Of a stretch of 64,000 nt of DNA, positions 8,683-18,325 are shown piece after piece. The stretch is from Shewanella psychrotolerans (GTDB lineage: Bacteria; Pseudomonadota; Gammaproteobacteria; Enterobacterales; Shewanellaceae). Under the pieces are notes generated by a model. It did not search any database, was not told the origin of the DNA, and worked only from the letters and a program-made list of their open reading frames with translations. The stretch covers positions 2,108,001 through 2,172,000 of the forward strand of contig NZ_CP080419.1 of the NCBI RefSeq assembly GCF_019457595.1, given 5' to 3'. The number at the start of each line of letters is the position of its first letter. Position 1 is the stretch's first letter. Made by a program: the position numbers and the translations under genes.

Positions 8683-9846
8683 ATGTTCACGGTAAATCAT
8701 CAAACCAACAGGATCAGTCCTGTTAAGACGAAGAGATTCAGTGAGCTGGGCTTTACTGAGCGCAAGCATCTTCAGGAGTGGTTGGCACACGAGCCTTCCG
8801 CACTCGGTGAAGAGCTGTTGATTATTCAAAAAGAGTTCGATGGCTTTGATGACACTCGTGAACGTTTAGATTTACTGGCACTGGATAAAGATGGCAACTT
8901 GGTCATTATTGAAAACAAGCTGGACGACAGTGGCCGAGATGTGGTGTGGCAGGCCCTTAAATATGCCTCTTACTGTGCCAGTTTAACCAAAGCACAAATA
9001 GTTGACATTTACCAGCAGTACTTAGACCGCTATGAGCCTGTAACAGCAGAGGATGACCTGTTAAATGCCCCTGCAAGTGGTTCAGCTAGAATATGTGAGT
9101 TTTTGGATGCGCCCGATCTCGATGAGTTAAAGCTCAACCTGGGTAACAGCCAGCGCATTATGCTAGTTGCGGCAAACTTTCGCAAAGAAGTGACCAGCAC
9201 CGCGCTGTGGTTATTGGGTCAAGGAATTGGCATTGCCTGCTTCAAAATTACGCCTTATTCACTGGGTGAACAGCTACTGATTAATATTGACCAGATCATT
9301 CCAACGCCAGAAGCGAAAGAGTTGATGATCGGCATTAATGCCAAGGAAGCGGAAGAAAAAACCACCGAAGTGGTACTAAAAAACCGCCATACCGTGCGTC
9401 GCGAGTACTGGGAGCGTGCCTTAGAGGCATTTCAGAAAAGCAGCTGCGACTTGTATGACAATATCAGTACCACAAAAGATCACTGGTTATGCGCGGGCTC
9501 TGGCGTAACAGGCTGTCCATTCAGTCTAATTTTTAATCAAAAAGAGCTGCGTGTTGAGTTATGGCTGAGCCGTGCCAACAGTGACGAAAACAAATGGCTA
9601 TTTGACGAACTGGTTAAGCAAAAAGATCAGATAGATTCAGCCTTTGGCGAACCGCTCGAATGGCTTCGTCTCGATGACAAAAAGCAATCGCGTATTCAGT
9701 TTTCCACTAAAGCCGATGGGTTCAATAAAGACACTTGGCTGGATCATATTACCTGGCATCTTGAGCATATGGTTAAACTGGAAAAAGTACTTAAGGCACC
9801 GCTGCTGCAAGCTTCAGAGAAATTAAAACATAAGGATGTGAAATGA
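8683..9846 (+). CDS. DUF4268-type protein with a PD-(D/E)XK-like core
   Basis: A 387-residue protein. Near residues 62-85 it has ERLDLLALDKDGNLVIIENK, the D...ExK arrangement of PD-(D/E)XK nucleases (as in NucS-like proteins), then a long C-terminal domain of the DUF4268 kind (about residues 230-375). It lies ten bases after hsdS and overlaps the next gene by an ATGA, so it is part of the restriction operon. It is not a standard type I subunit; an accessory nuclease role is inferred. Confidence 0.7.
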   Translation: MFTVNHQTNRISPVKTKRFSELGFTERKHLQEWLAHEPSALGEELLIIQKEFDGFDDTRERLDLLALDKDGNLVIIENKLDDSGRDVVWQALKYASYCASLTKAQIVDIYQQYLDRYEPVTAEDDLLNAPASGSARICEFLDAPDLDELKLNLGNSQRIMLVAANFRKEVTSTALWLLGQGIGIACFKITPYSLGEQLLINIDQIIPTPEAKELMIGINAKEAEEKTTEVVLKNRHTVRREYWERALEAFQKSSCDLYDNISTTKDHWLCAGSGVTGCPFSLIFNQKELRVELWLSRANSDENKWLFDELVKQKDQIDSAFGEPLEWLRLDDKKQSRIQFSTKADGFNKDTWLDHITWHLEHMVKLEKVLKAPLLQASEKLKHKDVK

Positions 9847-11219
9847 CGGTAAGTGTCGCAACCTGCTCAGTGCAACAACTTTTTGAAGGCCATAAAATAC
9901 AGGGGAGTAATGGTAAGCAAATTACTGGAACATTAGTTATTCCTGAATACCAGCGGCCTTATTGTTGGCAAAGCCAGCAAATTGATAGCTTGCTAGAAGA
10001 TTTAGAAGCGCATTTTGATAAGCATAATGAGCTATCGTATTATTTGGGTAGCCTTATTCTTCACCGCGATGAACAACAGCTGAAAATCATCGATGGTCAA
10101 CAGCGCATTACAACATTAGCTTTATTCGGTTTCCTCTTACAACAGAACCAAAAGCTTGATCTACGTTATGAATCTCCCCTTAGCCAACAACAAATTAAGG
10201 CAAATCTTGATTGGATTGAAAATCAAAAGTCAAAGTGGGCGAAACTTATCAATTTTGAGCGTATTCAGTTTTCATTGGTAGTCACTGAGTCAGAAGATGA
10301 TGCGTACCGCTTTTTTGAAACGCAAAACACTGGCGGTGTGAGGCTGGGTGGCCCAGATATTATTAAAGCACATCATTTAAGAGCAGTTCCTAAGGTTCAT
10401 CAAACAAGATTTGCACTGCAATGGGAAGGGTTGGGTAAATTAGACAACTCAGTCAAATCTCTTTTAAAAGGACGTTATTGGCAACAGCTGAATATGCGAG
10501 AACTCGCACCACATCAACAAACCAAAGTGGTAAGGGATCAAATTGTTGCTGAACTTGGAGAACAAACTACCGAAGGTGATGACATTGCTTATGGTCAAGT
10601 ATTGCGGTTAACCGGGATTGGTGGCGAAGTTGTCCAACAAGCCGCACAACAGGGATACGAAGTCAGACAGCCGCTTAATTCGGGTATCAACACTATTCGT
10701 TACTTGGCGTATTTTCAAAACTTATATCAGCAATACTGGGTTAATCCGACGTTGCCCCATCAAGAAGGTTACAACCGTTTTATTTGCTGGCTTAGAGGGT
10801 TAGAAGGCTGTGGCTATTTACAAGGTCTCTATGAAGCGTGCTTGATGATGTACATCAGCCAGTTTGGAGAATACCAGTTAGAGTTGGCCGCGAAAAAATT
10901 ATTCAGAGTCGTTTACTCCCGCAGAGTAAGTAATCAGAAAGCGGTAAGAGAAAATTCAATTTCAAGTTTTGTGAGGGACTATCCTGTATTAGACTGGATT
11001 GCTTTGAGCTATACGCCAAAGCAGTGCTTTGCCCTTTTTGATGCATTTGATTTAGTCGTCGATCCTAGCAATTTAGAATTAGATACTAGTAGTGTTAAGA
11101 AACGCTTTATTGCAGAAGTGACTAAGCATTTCCAGCTGGGGTTGTCACCAGAACAGTACGCGTCTTCATTTGCTAACTTATTAACCCGTAATATCACCAA
11201 AATGACGGAGGCGGCATGA
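9843..11219 (+). CDS. DUF262 protein (GmrS-like)
   Basis: A 458-residue DUF262 protein. The ParB/sulfiredoxin-like N-terminal domain shows IPEYQRPYCW near residue 29 and IIDGQQRITTL near 81, the nucleotide-binding motif shared with GmrS of the type IV enzyme GmrSD, then FFETQNTGGVRL near 157. No HNH (DUF1524) domain is evident at its C-terminus. It is ATGA-coupled to both neighbours. DUF262 proteins restrict modified phage DNA in an NTP-dependent manner; here it may work with the next gene. Confidence 0.8.
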   Translation: MTVSVATCSVQQLFEGHKIQGSNGKQITGTLVIPEYQRPYCWQSQQIDSLLEDLEAHFDKHNELSYYLGSLILHRDEQQLKIIDGQQRITTLALFGFLLQQNQKLDLRYESPLSQQQIKANLDWIENQKSKWAKLINFERIQFSLVVTESEDDAYRFFETQNTGGVRLGGPDIIKAHHLRAVPKVHQTRFALQWEGLGKLDNSVKSLLKGRYWQQLNMRELAPHQQTKVVRDQIVAELGEQTTEGDDIAYGQVLRLTGIGGEVVQQAAQQGYEVRQPLNSGINTIRYLAYFQNLYQQYWVNPTLPHQEGYNRFICWLRGLEGCGYLQGLYEACLMMYISQFGEYQLELAAKKLFRVVYSRRVSNQKAVRENSISSFVRDYPVLDWIALSYTPKQCFALFDAFDLVVDPSNLELDTSSVKKRFIAEVTKHFQLGLSPEQYASSFANLLTRNITKMTEAA

Positions 11220-13165
11220 GTTCAAAGGTACAAACAGAGCTGCTTTCATTACAAACCATCGCGACAAAAGATTTTGGCTTTGTTATTCCTTGCTATCAGC
11301 GTCCATACGTCTGGCGTGAAGAAGAGGTGATTAAGTTATTTGACGACGTTCGAGATGCTTATTTAGCTAACGAGCCACATTACTTTATTGGCAGTGTCTT
11401 GAGTGCGTTAAATGGTGGTAAAAACGAATATGAGCTGATCGATGGGCAGCAAAGAACCACAACATTGATGCTGATATCACTTGCCTTCAAGGCTGTAGGG
11501 ATTGAGACTCAGCTGGCTCATGTGAGTATCAAAGGTGAAAATCCAAGGTTAACGTTCGAAATCAGAGAGTCAGTGCGGAACTTGCTTGGTAGCTACGCGG
11601 GACTGGACAAAATTACGAAACCCGGTGAAGAAGATATTCGTAAAGATGAGTACCTAGTACATTTAGAAGCCAACCTTACTATTCTGAAGCAGCAAGTCGA
11701 TAGGTTGGCTGAGCAATCAGACTTCGATATCCATGGTTTTGCTGACTACATTTTTAACCAAGTGCAGTGGGTAAATAATATTGTTCCAGCAACTATGGAT
11801 CTGAATAGGTTGTTTTCGAGTTTAAATACAGGTGGCATACAGCTAGAACCAGTTGATTTATTGAAAGCAAAGTTGTTCAAACACATAACAACAGATAAAG
11901 CCGTTTACAGCAGTATTTGGCAAGCGTGTGAACATACCGATAACTATTTTGAGCGTAATCTGAGACAGATATTCAAAAATGCCGACTGGCAAACGCTGGA
12001 GTATATCGATCTTGCCAACTATCAGGCAGAGCTATTTCCTCTAGTCAGCTCTAGTAATAGTGTTCAACGAGTTGGTAAGTCAATTGCTGAGATAGCATCT
12101 GGATCATTGGACTTTTATGTCGAACCTGAACAATCTGAAAGTCCAAGCGATGATTTTGACGATGAGACCGTTTATTGTCGTTCAATTATCAGTTTTGAGT
12201 TGCTGTTGATTCATACACTCAGAATTTTTTGCACCCAGAAATCATGGAATGATCTTGCTCCTCGTATCCGTGCTACCAATCTGATGTCATGTTTTGAAGG
12301 GTTACTACAACATGATGAACGAACCATTAAATCGTTTATCGAATTGTTATGGCAGGTTCGTTATCAGTTCGATACCTGGGTTGTGAAATGGGTCGAGCAT
12401 GATGACGAGGAAGATGCGCGGTTACGTTTAACTTCGATTAGTAAGAATAAAGCTTATATCAACCGTAAAGCAAAGGAGCTTGGATTACTTGCACAATTGC
12501 AAGCCGTGCGAAACTCTACCGGTGATCGCTCAGCCCAGTATTGGCTAACAGCGTTTTTAAGTCGATTGGTTGCGGAACCTAAAGCGAAAGATGAAGACGT
12601 GGTTACGCTATTGGAGAGCATCGACAATAAAATGTCGCTTACTAGGGAAACGCAAAAAGAAGCTAGCTTTAAACTTGCATCAGATATTTCGCCACAAACG
12701 ATTCCTTGGGAAGAACAAGCTACCTATCTTAAAAGTTCTTTGGGAACTCGATTCGAACACTATTGGTTTCAGAAGCTGGAATACTTGCTCTGGAAAAACG
12801 GTGATAAAGCCAATGATGATAAGTTAAAACGTTATCGGATCACTTCGAAGAATTCGGTTGAGCATGTTCATCCTCAAACAGAGGAATACCATCATGAGCT
12901 AGAAAAGAGCCCATTAAATGCTTTTGGTAATTTAGTGCTCTTAAGTCCGGGTGAAAACTCATCATATAGCAACCAAACGGTAGCAAAGAAAAAAGCAGAT
13001 TTTGATTCTAAACCGCGTTATGACGCCTTAAAGCTGAAAGATATTTTTGAGACGTACACCCAATCGGATAACAGATGGTCTTCTACCGAAATAGAGAAGC
13101 ATCAAAACAACATGTTGGCATTGTTGGAAAGGCATTACACACAAGGAGCAATCAATGGTCAGTAA
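11216..13165 (+). CDS. DUF262-DUF1524 (GmrSD-like) nuclease
   Basis: A 649-residue protein with an N-terminal DUF262 domain (IPCYQRPYVW near residue 21, LIDGQQRTTTL near 76, FSSLNTGGIQL near 200) and a C-terminal DUF1524 HNH-type domain (VEHVHPQTEEYHHE, then NAFGNLVLLSPGENSSYSN near 565-590). This is the full type IV GmrSD layout in one chain. The His and Asn residues of the ββα-metal fold are present. It overlaps hsdR by 11 bases. Confidence 0.85.
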   Translation: MSSKVQTELLSLQTIATKDFGFVIPCYQRPYVWREEEVIKLFDDVRDAYLANEPHYFIGSVLSALNGGKNEYELIDGQQRTTTLMLISLAFKAVGIETQLAHVSIKGENPRLTFEIRESVRNLLGSYAGLDKITKPGEEDIRKDEYLVHLEANLTILKQQVDRLAEQSDFDIHGFADYIFNQVQWVNNIVPATMDLNRLFSSLNTGGIQLEPVDLLKAKLFKHITTDKAVYSSIWQACEHTDNYFERNLRQIFKNADWQTLEYIDLANYQAELFPLVSSSNSVQRVGKSIAEIASGSLDFYVEPEQSESPSDDFDDETVYCRSIISFELLLIHTLRIFCTQKSWNDLAPRIRATNLMSCFEGLLQHDERTIKSFIELLWQVRYQFDTWVVKWVEHDDEEDARLRLTSISKNKAYINRKAKELGLLAQLQAVRNSTGDRSAQYWLTAFLSRLVAEPKAKDEDVVTLLESIDNKMSLTRETQKEASFKLASDISPQTIPWEEQATYLKSSLGTRFEHYWFQKLEYLLWKNGDKANDDKLKRYRITSKNSVEHVHPQTEEYHHELEKSPLNAFGNLVLLSPGENSSYSNQTVAKKKADFDSKPRYDALKLKDIFETYTQSDNRWSSTEIEKHQNNMLALLERHYTQGAINGQ

Positions 13166-16100
13166 GACTAACGAGCAGGCACTAGAGGCTAGTATTGAAA
13201 GAGCTCTCACTGGTCATTGCCTTGAGGATCAAAAGGCAGGCATGTCTGAAAATCTTGTTGCACCGTACGGTGTGCAAAATTGCGGTTATTCTTCGGGCTT
13301 GCCATCTGATTTCAACATGCAATATGCCATTGATGAACGTTTTTTCTGGCAATTTCTGCAAAAGACACAAGAAGTAGAGTTGGCCAAACTGCAAAAGAAC
13401 AACCCCTCAGATTGGCAGCGTAAGTTACTCGAACGATTTGACCGACTGATTAAGAAGCATGGCATTCTGCATTTACTTAAGAAAGGGCTAAGCGTAGACG
13501 ATGCTCATTTCAATTTGCTCTATCCAGCCCCCCTGGCAAGCAGTAGTGAGAAGGTAAAGCAAAACTTTGCGGACAACCTTTTTAGTTGTACTCGCCAAGT
13601 GCGCTATTCCATGGCAAATCCCTTACAAGAAATAGACATGGTATTGTTTATCAACGGAATACCATTGATAACGCTAGAGTTGAAGAACGCATGGACGGGG
13701 CAAACTGCACGTTATCACGGCCAAAAGCAGTATCGAGATGATCGAGATGCAACTCAGCCATTGCTGACCTTTGGCCGCTGCCTAGTGCATATGGCGGTCG
13801 ATACCGACGAAGTGTATATGACCACCAAGTTATCAGGTGGCAGTACATTCTTCTTGCCGTTCAATAAAGGACACAATCTTGGACAAGGCAATCCGCCGAA
13901 TCCATCTGGCCATAAAACGGCATACCTATGGCATGAAGTATTCACCAAAGAAAGCTTGGCGAATATTATTCAGCATTTTGTGCGTCTGGATGGGTCAAGC
14001 AAAGATCCATTACCAAAGCGAACCCTGTTCTTTCCTCGATACCACCAATTGGATGTGGTGAGAAAATTAGTAGACCATGCTGCCCAGCACGGTGTCGGTC
14101 AGACTTATTTAATTCAACATTCAGCCGGTTCAGGTAAGTCTAATTCAATTACTTGGGCCGCTTATCAGTTAATTGAAACCTATCCTGCATCGTCTGATGT
14201 GGCAGGTGGTAAAAGCTTGGAGCAGCCGTTGTTTGACTCTGTGATTGTGGTCACCGATAGACGCCTATTGGACAAGCAGCTGCGGGATAACATTAAAGAG
14301 TTTTCTGAAGTAAAGAACATTATTGCCCCGGCGAACAAGTCTTCTGAGCTTAAGCAGGCGCTGGAGAATGGCAAAAAGATCATTATAACTACGATTCAGA
14401 AATTCCCGTTCATTATTGATGGTATCGCCGATCTTAGTGACAAGCGCTTTGCGGTGATTATTGATGAAGCACACAGCTCACAGTCTGGTTCGGCGCATGA
14501 CAATATGAACCGAGCGATGGGCAAATCTGAAATCGAAGAGGCCGAAGATGCCCAGGATAAAATCCTTCAGGCGATGAAATCGCGCAAGATGCGTGGGAAT
14601 GCATCGTACCTGGCATTTACTGCAACACCAAAAAACAGCACTTTGGAGAAATTTGGTCAACGCCAAGAAGATGGCTCTTTCAAGCCGTTTCACTTGTATT
14701 CGATGAAACAAGCCATTGAAGAAGGCTTCATCTTGGATGTGCTGGCAAATTATACGACGTACAAAAGTTATTATGAGATTGAGAAATCAATCGCTGATAA
14801 CCCAGAGTTTGATACCAAAAAGGCGCAGAAAAAACTCAGAGCTTATGTAGAGCGAAGCCAGCAAACGATTGATACCAAGGCAGAGATTATGCTGGAGCAT
14901 TTTGTTCCACATGTCGTGAATGCGAAAAAGCTCAAAGGTAAAGGTAAGGGAATGGTGGTCACTCAAAATATTGAGACGGCCATTCGATACTACAAAGCGA
15001 TTAGGCGGATACTTGAGGAGCAAGGAAACCCGTTTAAAGTTGCCATTGCTTTCTCAGGAACCAAAGAAGTTGACGGTATTGAATATACCGAAGCAGATAT
15101 TAATGGTTTTGCCGAGTCAGATACCAAAGATATGTTTGATACCGATGAGTATCGACTTTTAGTGGTTGCGAACAAGTATCTGACAGGCTTTGACCAGCCT
15201 AAGCTTTGCGCCATGTATGTGGACAAGAAGCTCGCCAGTGTCTTGTGTGTACAGACATTGTCTCGTCTCAATCGAAGTGCGCCTAAATGGGGTAAAAAAA
15301 CTGAAGACTTGTTTGTTTTAGATTTTTTCAACTCGGTTGAAGATATTCAGTCAGCATTCGATCCTTTCTACACAGCAACTTCATTGTCCCAAGCTACAGA
15401 TATAAACGTACTGCACGAGTTGAAAGATGAAATGGACGATGTCGGTGTGTACGAGTGGTATGAGGTTGAAGACTTTGTGACGCGTTATTTCAAGAATGAA
15501 GACGCCCAAACACTCAGCCCAATCATTGATGTTGCAGCAGCCCGGTTCGACCATGAGCTGGAGCTTGAAGCTGAAGCTAAAGTGGACTTTAAGATTAAAG
15601 CCAAACAGTTCGTTAAAATCTATGGGCAGATGGCTTCTATCATGCCTTATGAAATGGTCAGCTGGGAAAAACTGTTTTGGTTCCTGAAGTTTTTAATACC
15701 GAAATTGAAAGTGGAAGATCCTGATGCAGATGCTATTGATGAGCTTCTCGATTCTGTCGATCTGAGTTCATACGGTTTGCAACGTGTGAAGCTTAACCAC
15801 AGCATTAAACTTAGTGACCAAGAAGCGGAGCTTGATCCTCAAAATCCGAACCCACGTGGGGCGCATGGCGGTGAAAAAGAAACTGACCCGCTGGATGAAA
15901 TCATTCGCACATTTAATGAGCGATGGTTCCAGGGCTGGAGTGCCACACCTGAAGAGCAAAAAGTTAAGTTTGTGAACATCGCTGAGAGTATCCGCAATCA
16001 CCCAGATTTCGAATCTAAATACAAAAACAACCCAGATCCTCATAATCGAGATTTGGCTTTCGAAAAAATGCTCAAGGAAATTATGCTGCAACGCCGTAAA

Positions 16101-16190
16101 GATGAACTTGAGCTCTACAAGTTGTTCGCAGGAGATTCAGCATTTAAAGCGTCGTGGACGCAAAGTATGCAACGAATGGTAGGTATGTAA
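13155..16190 (+). CDS. hsdR: type I restriction endonuclease (R subunit)
   Basis: The 1011-residue motor and nuclease subunit. A PD-(D/E)XK nuclease core is seen near residues 160-180 (EIDMVLFINGIPLITLELK), followed by SF2 translocase motifs: HSAGSGKSNS near 325 (motif I), VIIDEAHSSQ near 435 (motif II), AFTATPK near 490 (motif III) and SRLNRSAPKWGKKTEDLFVL near 700-720 (motif VI). AAGGAG precedes the ATG, inside the end of the DUF262-DUF1524 gene. Catalytic residues appear intact, so restriction is likely active. Separation of hsdR from hsdMS by three accessory genes is a known but uncommon arrangement. Confidence 0.93.
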   Translation: MVSKTNEQALEASIERALTGHCLEDQKAGMSENLVAPYGVQNCGYSSGLPSDFNMQYAIDERFFWQFLQKTQEVELAKLQKNNPSDWQRKLLERFDRLIKKHGILHLLKKGLSVDDAHFNLLYPAPLASSSEKVKQNFADNLFSCTRQVRYSMANPLQEIDMVLFINGIPLITLELKNAWTGQTARYHGQKQYRDDRDATQPLLTFGRCLVHMAVDTDEVYMTTKLSGGSTFFLPFNKGHNLGQGNPPNPSGHKTAYLWHEVFTKESLANIIQHFVRLDGSSKDPLPKRTLFFPRYHQLDVVRKLVDHAAQHGVGQTYLIQHSAGSGKSNSITWAAYQLIETYPASSDVAGGKSLEQPLFDSVIVVTDRRLLDKQLRDNIKEFSEVKNIIAPANKSSELKQALENGKKIIITTIQKFPFIIDGIADLSDKRFAVIIDEAHSSQSGSAHDNMNRAMGKSEIEEAEDAQDKILQAMKSRKMRGNASYLAFTATPKNSTLEKFGQRQEDGSFKPFHLYSMKQAIEEGFILDVLANYTTYKSYYEIEKSIADNPEFDTKKAQKKLRAYVERSQQTIDTKAEIMLEHFVPHVVNAKKLKGKGKGMVVTQNIETAIRYYKAIRRILEEQGNPFKVAIAFSGTKEVDGIEYTEADINGFAESDTKDMFDTDEYRLLVVANKYLTGFDQPKLCAMYVDKKLASVLCVQTLSRLNRSAPKWGKKTEDLFVLDFFNSVEDIQSAFDPFYTATSLSQATDINVLHELKDEMDDVGVYEWYEVEDFVTRYFKNEDAQTLSPIIDVAAARFDHELELEAEAKVDFKIKAKQFVKIYGQMASIMPYEMVSWEKLFWFLKFLIPKLKVEDPDADAIDELLDSVDLSSYGLQRVKLNHSIKLSDQEAELDPQNPNPRGAHGGEKETDPLDEIIRTFNERWFQGWSATPEEQKVKFVNIAESIRNHPDFESKYKNNPDPHNRDLAFEKMLKEIMLQRRKDELELYKLFAGDSAFKASWTQSMQRMVGM

Positions 16191-16229
16191 GCCTTTAAAA
16201 ACTCTAATTGAGAAGTAAGAGAAAAAGAA

Positions 16230-17318
16230 ATGGAAAGCAAGGTCGAACAGCAATCGGAGCCAGCAATAAAACTCGACAATGATGCATATGGAGCAGATGT
16301 TGTGATTGTAATGCTACCACTAAAGCTTTATGAAGTATCGATAAATCATCGAGTGCTTAACGAGCTTGGTGAATTATCTCATTTCATTTTAAGTGTTATG
16401 GATAGACATAATTTAACAATTGAAAATGTTATAGAGGTTACAGGGTTATCTGATATACAAATAAGGCCTGTAGTAGATAGATTAAAAGCATTAGGTTTTC
16501 TAACTGATGATGAGAGTGAGTTATCAGAAAGAGGTAAAAGGCTTGCTTATATTTTAAAGAACATTCATGGCCATAAGCTTTCAGTATATATTGACCAAAA
16601 CTACACCTCGTATAGTCATGACTGGTTTATAGTACCTGAGGATAATTCTATTTTGGAAGAAGTTAAAGGCAGCAGTTTTGAAGTGCCTTTACCAAGAGAT
16701 ATTCGCTTTAACCCAATTGAAGATTGCTTTAAACAAAGCCAGAGGTTTCAAAATAATTACTCTGAAGTACTCCCAAAACTATTACCCGAATTTAGTCGAG
16801 TGATTGACGTGTCGGATCGTAATCGTATTTGGGGTGAAGAATGGGATGTTATTTTTAGAACTAAAACTTGTGACAAAAGAATGGGTGTACCAATTAAGTT
16901 AGAGTTAAAGGAATTCAATGAAACCAAAGCTGAAAGTAATGACAAAAAACTATGCCTATATACCGAACTCCTGAGGTTGAATATTGAGTTTTCATTACCT
17001 TTAGGTATTAATTGGGGCGAGCTTGAAAACATAGAACCGTTGAGTTTTATTTATTCTGATAATGACCAAAAAATTTATAACTCCATGAGTTTTGAATCTT
17101 CACCTGATGAAGAAAAACGGCTGTATAGTGACGGGGATTTTGACGAACAAAAAAGTGCTTTATGTTTATTGGAGCACTCAATCTCTTATATTGATGAAAA
17201 TGCCCAACTTTATTCCCGTTCAAACTCTTTTGATAAGTTATGGCAACGCCACGAATTTTCATACGACGAAGTTACTAGTTACATTTTAGATTCTGAAATT
17301 ATAAGGGTGGAAGGATGA
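16230..17318 (+). CDS. unrecognised protein with winged-helix segment, first gene of helicase operon
   Basis: A 362-residue protein, family not recognised. Residues about 65-115 (TIENVIEVTGLSDIQIRPVV and SELSERGKRLAYIL) look like a winged helix of the kind that reads a cell state or binds DNA. The rest is acidic and mixed alpha/beta without a known catalytic motif. It begins 39 bp after hsdR and ends in an ATGA overlap with the next gene, which makes it the first member of a four-gene set with 17315-21721. Base composition is more AT-rich than the hsd genes, suggesting separate acquisition. Confidence 0.65.
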   Translation: MESKVEQQSEPAIKLDNDAYGADVVIVMLPLKLYEVSINHRVLNELGELSHFILSVMDRHNLTIENVIEVTGLSDIQIRPVVDRLKALGFLTDDESELSERGKRLAYILKNIHGHKLSVYIDQNYTSYSHDWFIVPEDNSILEEVKGSSFEVPLPRDIRFNPIEDCFKQSQRFQNNYSEVLPKLLPEFSRVIDVSDRNRIWGEEWDVIFRTKTCDKRMGVPIKLELKEFNETKAESNDKKLCLYTELLRLNIEFSLPLGINWGELENIEPLSFIYSDNDQKIYNSMSFESSPDEEKRLYSDGDFDEQKSALCLLEHSISYIDENAQLYSRSNSFDKLWQRHEFSYDEVTSYILDSEIIRVEG

Positions 17319-17845
17319 GAGCAGTTGAAAAGCACCCTTCATTGGTTGAGCACTTATTTAATGATAGCAGAGTACGTAAATATGGGATGATGGTACTAGC
17401 TCACGGAGTTAAAGGTGCTGCTAAAAAAATTAATCCAGCAGCACTTTATGTTGATGCTGCACTATCGGCTTTTGAGGCAGTTAATAGCTATTTAAAATAT
17501 GCAAAAGAATGCCAGAAAACTAAGCAAATACTCGCAGAAAATAGAAAAATAAAATCACAGTTAGATGCTCAATTAAAAATACTAAAGATAAAACAAGAAA
17601 CCAGTTTAAAAGAAGGTCAGGCTCGCTTAGATGAATTAAGTAGAAGAATTCAATTGAGTCATGATCAAAGAGCCAATTTACTTACTCAAGTAAAAAAACA
17701 TCTTCAAATAATCAAGATTATACAAAAAAAGCTCAAAGAAGAACGAGAAGAAGGAGTCAGCTTCAAGCAGTTACAGCAAGCTCAACAAGCATTAGATCAC
17801 TTATTGCTAACATCTCTAATGTTTATTACAAATAATGTTGAATAA
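17315..17845 (+). CDS. coiled-coil protein, second gene of helicase operon
   Basis: A 176-residue protein. Residues 20-65 contain Ala-rich, mildly hydrophobic helices (VLAHGVKGAAKKINPAALYV) that could lie on a membrane. Residues 65-160 are a Lys/Glu/Gln-rich coiled coil. It is coupled to the preceding gene by ATGA, with AAGGGTGGAAGG just before it. No enzymatic motif is seen. A scaffold or adaptor for the helicase is a reasonable inference. Confidence 0.6.
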   Translation: MRAVEKHPSLVEHLFNDSRVRKYGMMVLAHGVKGAAKKINPAALYVDAALSAFEAVNSYLKYAKECQKTKQILAENRKIKSQLDAQLKILKIKQETSLKEGQARLDELSRRIQLSHDQRANLLTQVKKHLQIIKIIQKKLKEEREEGVSFKQLQQAQQALDHLLLTSLMFITNNVE

Positions 17846-17860
17846 GTAAGGAAATAAGTT

Positions 17861-18322
17861 ATGAGGAAGCCACAACCAGTTAAAGGCCAGTATATTCCAA
17901 GGAAAAAATCCAGCTCTCCACAAAAGCCAGCAAGTAAATCCCCACAAATTGACGTTGGAGAAATGCTTGGCAAACTAGACGGCGACCAAATTACACAACT
18001 GGGAAATGGTGTAATTGAATTAGCTAATAATGGCTTAGATTTAGCTAAAGAATACTTAAAAACTGGGCAGGTTATAGCTTCTGCTCAAGCTGAAATTAGG
18101 AAAAGTGAAGCTGAGGTTAAAAAAGTTGCTTTAGAAGAGGAAACTAAAAGGAAAGAAATAGACCAGAGAGGTAAGGATAACGAATTAAATTATTACTCTG
18201 AAACGAGTAAGGAAGCCAACTCTCATGAACAAATAATGAGAATATTAGAGCAAGTTGAAAGTGGGAAAATATCCTCAGAACAACTTTCAGAATTAATTTA
18301 TGCTGTTAAGTCAGGTTCTTAA
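17861..18322 (+). CDS. coiled-coil protein, third gene of helicase operon
   Basis: A 153-residue protein with a basic, Pro/Ser-rich disordered N-terminus (residues 1-28), an amphipathic helix around 40-70 and a charged coiled coil at 75-125. The pattern parallels the second gene, so the two may pair through their coils. It ends three bases before the helicase start, indicating a fixed expression ratio. The family is not recognised. Confidence 0.6.
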   Translation: MRKPQPVKGQYIPRKKSSSPQKPASKSPQIDVGEMLGKLDGDQITQLGNGVIELANNGLDLAKEYLKTGQVIASAQAEIRKSEAEVKKVALEEETKRKEIDQRGKDNELNYYSETSKEANSHEQIMRILEQVESGKISSEQLSELIYAVKSGS

Positions 18323-18325
18323 TTT

